In this document: positions 60,859 through 64,000 of the stretch, one piece after another
How the letters are laid out: every line of letters starts with the position of its first letter
Numbering within the stretch: the first letter of the stretch is position 1
Assembly: GCF_000815065.1 (NCBI RefSeq)
Contig: NZ_CP007585.1
Location: forward strand, 434,001-498,000
DNA length: 64,000 bases
From: Mesomycoplasma flocculare ATCC 27399
GTDB lineage: Bacteria > Bacillota_I > Bacilli_A > Mycoplasmatales > Metamycoplasmataceae
Reading direction: 5' to 3'
The notes under the pieces: model-generated
What the model was told of the DNA's origin: nothing
The model's input: only the letters and a program-made list of their open reading frames with translations
The model's database searches: none
Translations under genes and position numbers: made by a program

Positions 60859-62037
60859 ATGTCAAAATGGGAAATAAACACAACAATAAAAAAACGAATA
60901 GCAAAATTAATAAATTATTTAACTTTTCAGGCCATTTTGATGGTTGTTTTTCCTAGTGTTATTGTTTCTTGTAGTAGTTCTAAAATACCACAAATTTTGC
61001 TACAAAATTTACAATCTAGATCTGTTGAGTTTGTGCTTGACAATGTTGAATTGATGCCACAAGAAGATGTCTCTAAATCATTTAAAATTGAATTAAGAAA
61101 AGAAAATGCTGAAAATTACCAAAAAACTAAATTTTCAGCAAGACGCGCCCTGCATAATAATCAACCAAAAATATTGCTAAAAATTACAAATTTAGAACCT
61201 AATTCCAAATATGCTATTAAAATTAGTCATCTTGAAGGCGAAAATGAAAAACAATTATTTATCAGAGGTAATGTTTTTCAAACCAAACCAAATCCATCAA
61301 TTATTTCTAATTCTTTTAAAAAAATAAACTCGCAAGATCCTTCAAGTCAGTATGATTTTAAAGTGGCTTTATCAGATTCCAGTTTATCATCGCAAAATAT
61401 TTATGTTCATTATCGTAAAGCTAATATGATTCGCGCGAATCATGAAATTCAATCTTTTGTTCATAATATTAAATCTGATCAATTTCTGTATGTTAGTCTA
61501 AAAAATTTAGAAAGGGATACAAATTATATAATTTCCGGGCTTTATAATCAAAAAGGTGATTTACTAACTTTTGATAACAATTTATTCCCGTTATTATTTA
61601 GAACTGATGCTGACATTGTTGGAATTGAAGTTTCAAATTCTAAATTTCCCGGACAAATTGATCAAAACCTTGAAAATATTGATGTTGAATTTTTGGTTAA
61701 ATTTAGTCCTGGAATTGTGAAAAGCAACAATGTGAACAATTATAGTCTCGTTTTTAAACGCGAAAACGATAGCGTTTCAACAGGCTTTGATCAAGTTAAT
61801 GAAAAAGATGTTGAATATATTGCAAATTATGTTAGGCCAGCAGACAAAGGCGAAAATAGTTTTATTTTCGCGGCAAAATTTCCTTGAGGGAAACAACATA
61901 ATTTTTATAAAATTGTGGGCGGATTTAATAAATTAGCTCGTGATAGCCATTTATTTGATCAAAATATCGTTGATTCTGCCAATATTCTAAAAATTAATCA
62001 ATCTGTTTTAGCCCAAAGATTACAAATAGACGCGTAA
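60859..62037 (+). CDS. Surface lipoprotein, DUF1410/FN3-like repeats possible
   Basis: 392 aa. The N-terminal signal (about residues 20-37) ends 'PSVIVSC', with Cys38 as the lipidation site. Two segments of the same shape, 'ITNLEPNSKYAIKISHLEG' and 'LKNLERDTNYIISGLYN', look like the Tyr-containing strand of fibronectin-III or DUF1410-type domains found in mycoplasma lipoproteins. Exact function unknown. No ribosome site precedes the ATG; see the leaderless promoter. One TGA-Trp near the end. A T18 tract follows its stop. Confidence 0.8.
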
Positions 62038-62055
62038 TTTTTTTTTTTTTTTTTT
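62038..62055. repeat. T18 homopolymer tract
   Basis: Eighteen T residues starting directly after the lipoprotein TAA and ending 15 nt before the ATG of the next gene. It could aid termination or vary in length. Confidence 0.75.
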
Positions 62056-62070
62056 GATTGGATTTTTAAA

Positions 62071-63954
62071 ATGGGGAAAATTAATTTTACGCATTATTTT
62101 CGTTTACATACAAGCCAAAAGTACTTTATTTGGAATAATCTAGATTCAGATTTTTTTCCTTATTTTGATTTAGAAGAAGAAAATTTTGATAATTCAATTT
62201 GAGACATTGATGCCTTAGCCCTTGAATCGACTAAATTTTCTGAATTACATATTAATATTTTTAAAAATTTCATCACAGAATTTCACCTATTTATTAAGAA
62301 TAAATTTCCTGAAAGAAAAATTTGCATTGTATACCAAACAAAAATCGAAAGAAAAATTAGTCAAACATTAGAATTTTATAAAAGCGGGAAATGCGATATA
62401 ATTTTCAATCCTTGCTTTGGATACCAACAGGCAACAGCAAATCCGTCTGTTTTTTTTATTTTTAGCAAAAAAATAAGTATATTAAAATTATCAACCTCAA
62501 CAAAAATTAGCGATTATCTAAGAGCTAATTGGGATTTTTGAATTTCTAGCTATTGCCTTCGTAAAATTTCAAAAGAGCTCAATCCAATTGAAGAAGTTTC
62601 TTATTTTTTAATTGACACAGTCGAGACACCAAGAAAAAATAAAACAGAGTTTCATGAAACTTTATGAGTTTCAACTAATAAAAGTGTAAAATTAGCAATA
62701 AAATCTGAACGCGAAGGACCTAATTATTTTTTAGCTAAAAAAATTGCCAAACAAAATGGTTTAACTCTTTCAGAATTTAAAAATCCTGATTTTTTAGACC
62801 AAAACAAAATAATTAGAAATCTTGTAAGAAATTCAATTGAAAAAATTTCGGCTGTAAAAAATAAAAAAATTGCCAAAATGATACCAATAAAAATCGCTAT
62901 AAAGGAAATTGAAGAAGCTAAAAATATCAAAACATTTAGCGCTCCTAAAGATATTGATAATAGCAGTTTTGAAAAAAATCCTGATTTTAACGTATTAATC
63001 GCACATTTTTATCCACAATTTGCAAATATTAATGGAACACTTTTAAAAGCAAATAATATTTTGACATTAATAAAAAATGAAGAAAAGAAACTTATTTTTG
63101 AAAAAAATTCTTATTGATTTAATTTTTTTCAAAAAAATAATTTTATTATTATTAATGATTTTAAAAAATTAAATGAATTTTTGCTAAATTTTCAGAATAA
63201 AAAAATTGTTTGATATGACTTTGAGGCGTTTTCTTTGCCTTTTCCGCCCATTGATTATGTGCGGCCTTTTCAACAAATTGTTTCTCAGCTTTCAATAGTA
63301 ATTACGGAAAATGGAAAAATTTTATCGCAAGATTTTATAAATTCTAATCTTGTCTTTGACCCTAAAAATTATTGCTGAGAAAATTTCTGCAAAATAATTG
63401 ACAAAATTTACAACGAAAATGCGGATTTTTATGTTGTTTTTAACAAATCATATGAACTTACAAGGCTAAGAGAAATGCTTGACATAATATTTAAAAATTA
63501 TCTTGAGAAAATGCCATACCATGAAGCAAGTAAAGAGGTTGAAAAATACGAGCTAAAAGTAGATAAAATAATCAAAAAAACCATTGATTTAAAAGATCCT
63601 TTTGCAAACTATTGAATTCTAATCTCGGATCTTAAGGGTTGTTATTCAATTAAAAAAATTGAAAATTTTATCAATAAATACAAATATAATTTAGAAAGAT
63701 TAATTATTCCATACAATAAATTAGCAGTAAAAAACGGGCTAGAAGCAATGACTAAATCAATAGATCGCTATTTTAATTTTATTGGTGATAATGAGTGAGA
63801 TAAAATAAAAACCGATTTACAATTGTATTGTCAAAATGATGTAATTGCTATGATTATGGTTTGAGATTTTCTCAATTTTATTTATGATAATATTAATAAA
63901 AATGAGAAAATATTAGTAATTAATCCCAAAAAAGTCACACTTTTTAGTAATTAG
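62071..63954 (+). CDS. DUF2779 domain protein, putative nuclease
   Basis: 627 aa. The C-terminal third has 'WYDFEAFSLPFPPIDYVRPF' then 'QQIVSQLSIVI' (about residues 381-412), the signature of DUF2779, where a D-F-E opens an RNase H-like/DEDD-type exonuclease fold. The N-terminal half may be the PD-(D/E)xK/Cas4-like part these proteins often carry, but I cannot place its catalytic residues with confidence. Function in mycoplasmas is unknown. Many TGA-Trp. No ribosome site; the ATG follows a T18 tract. Confidence 0.75.
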
Positions 63955-64000
63955 TTAGTTGCGCTATTTTTTAATTCTTCTAAATAATTTCTGCCTTTTT
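63951..64000 (-). CDS. Possible 3' end of a minus-strand gene
   Basis: Only about 16 codons are visible. One frame reads 'KGRNYLEELKNSATN' and stops at 63951-63953, overlapping the DUF2779 stop. Too short to identify. Confidence 0.3.
   Translation of the reverse strand, partial: KGRNYLEELKNSATN

Overview
The window is a stretch of AT-rich Mollicutes chromosome. Nearly every gene reads through internal TGA codons as Trp (translation table 4). The P97/P102-type adhesin pair, the gene order and the dense RBS-driven operons point to the Mycoplasma (Mesomycoplasma) hyopneumoniae / flocculare / dispar / ovipneumoniae group. Species-level assignment is inference. I see no rRNA, CRISPR array, insertion sequence or integrase.

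Layout. 1-5071 (+): the 3' part of secDF with its terminator, then hisS-aspS (overlapping) and rpsT. 5226-14780 (-): a five-gene, mostly 1-nt-overlapping operon that looks like a minimal type IV secretion (T4SS) machine. In transcription order it holds a DprA/Smf-like protein, a small two-TM VirB2-like protein, a polytopic VirB6-like protein with a long Lys-rich tail, a VirB3-VirB4 fusion ATPase and a 1216-aa surface protein. I see no relaxase, coupling protein or integrase near it. 15077-18321 (+): eno, serS and a DJ-1/PfpI protein. 18324-20480 (-): alpha/beta hydrolase, lplA and a 111-aa orphan. 20601-26490 (+): replication and repair genes dnaX-ybaB-recR-tmk-holB, then rsmI and hpt. 26500-29145 (+): the ECF transporter core ecfA1-ecfA2-ecfT, followed by ligA and a TmcAL-type gene. 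32332-34947 (-): a P-type cation ATPase. 35030-36093 (+): smpB and a surface lipoprotein nuclease that appears to start at ATT. 36539-42722 (-): the P97-like/P102-like adhesin pair. 43197-46298 (+): pheS (N-terminally short), pheT and rpmF. 46401-46842: five tRNA genes (Asn, Glu, Val, Thr, Leu). 46895-49398 (+): truB, a Cof-type HAD phosphatase and ribF. 49395-50210 (-): an RpiR-type regulator.

50543-54281 is an accessory restriction-modification patch. It has the 5' remnant of a type III Mod gene, a type IIG-like nuclease-methylase interrupted by a 61-nt GA dinucleotide repeat that puts it out of frame here, and, convergently, a broken chimera of a Dcm-type methyltransferase N-terminus joined to a repeated membrane protein. 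After pyrG (+), 56016-60558 (-) is a housekeeping operon rpsP-trmD-rplS-topA-orf-pgsA. The window ends with a lipoprotein and a DUF2779-type putative nuclease (+).

The most notable system is the T4SS-like operon with DprA at its head. Its content suggests DNA uptake or exchange, or delivery of a surface protein, rather than an ordinary ICE. Its C-terminal surface protein shares a membrane-anchor motif with the broken chimera at 53277-54281. Phase variation is suggested by the GA tract and by several homopolymer tracts of 18-19 nt.
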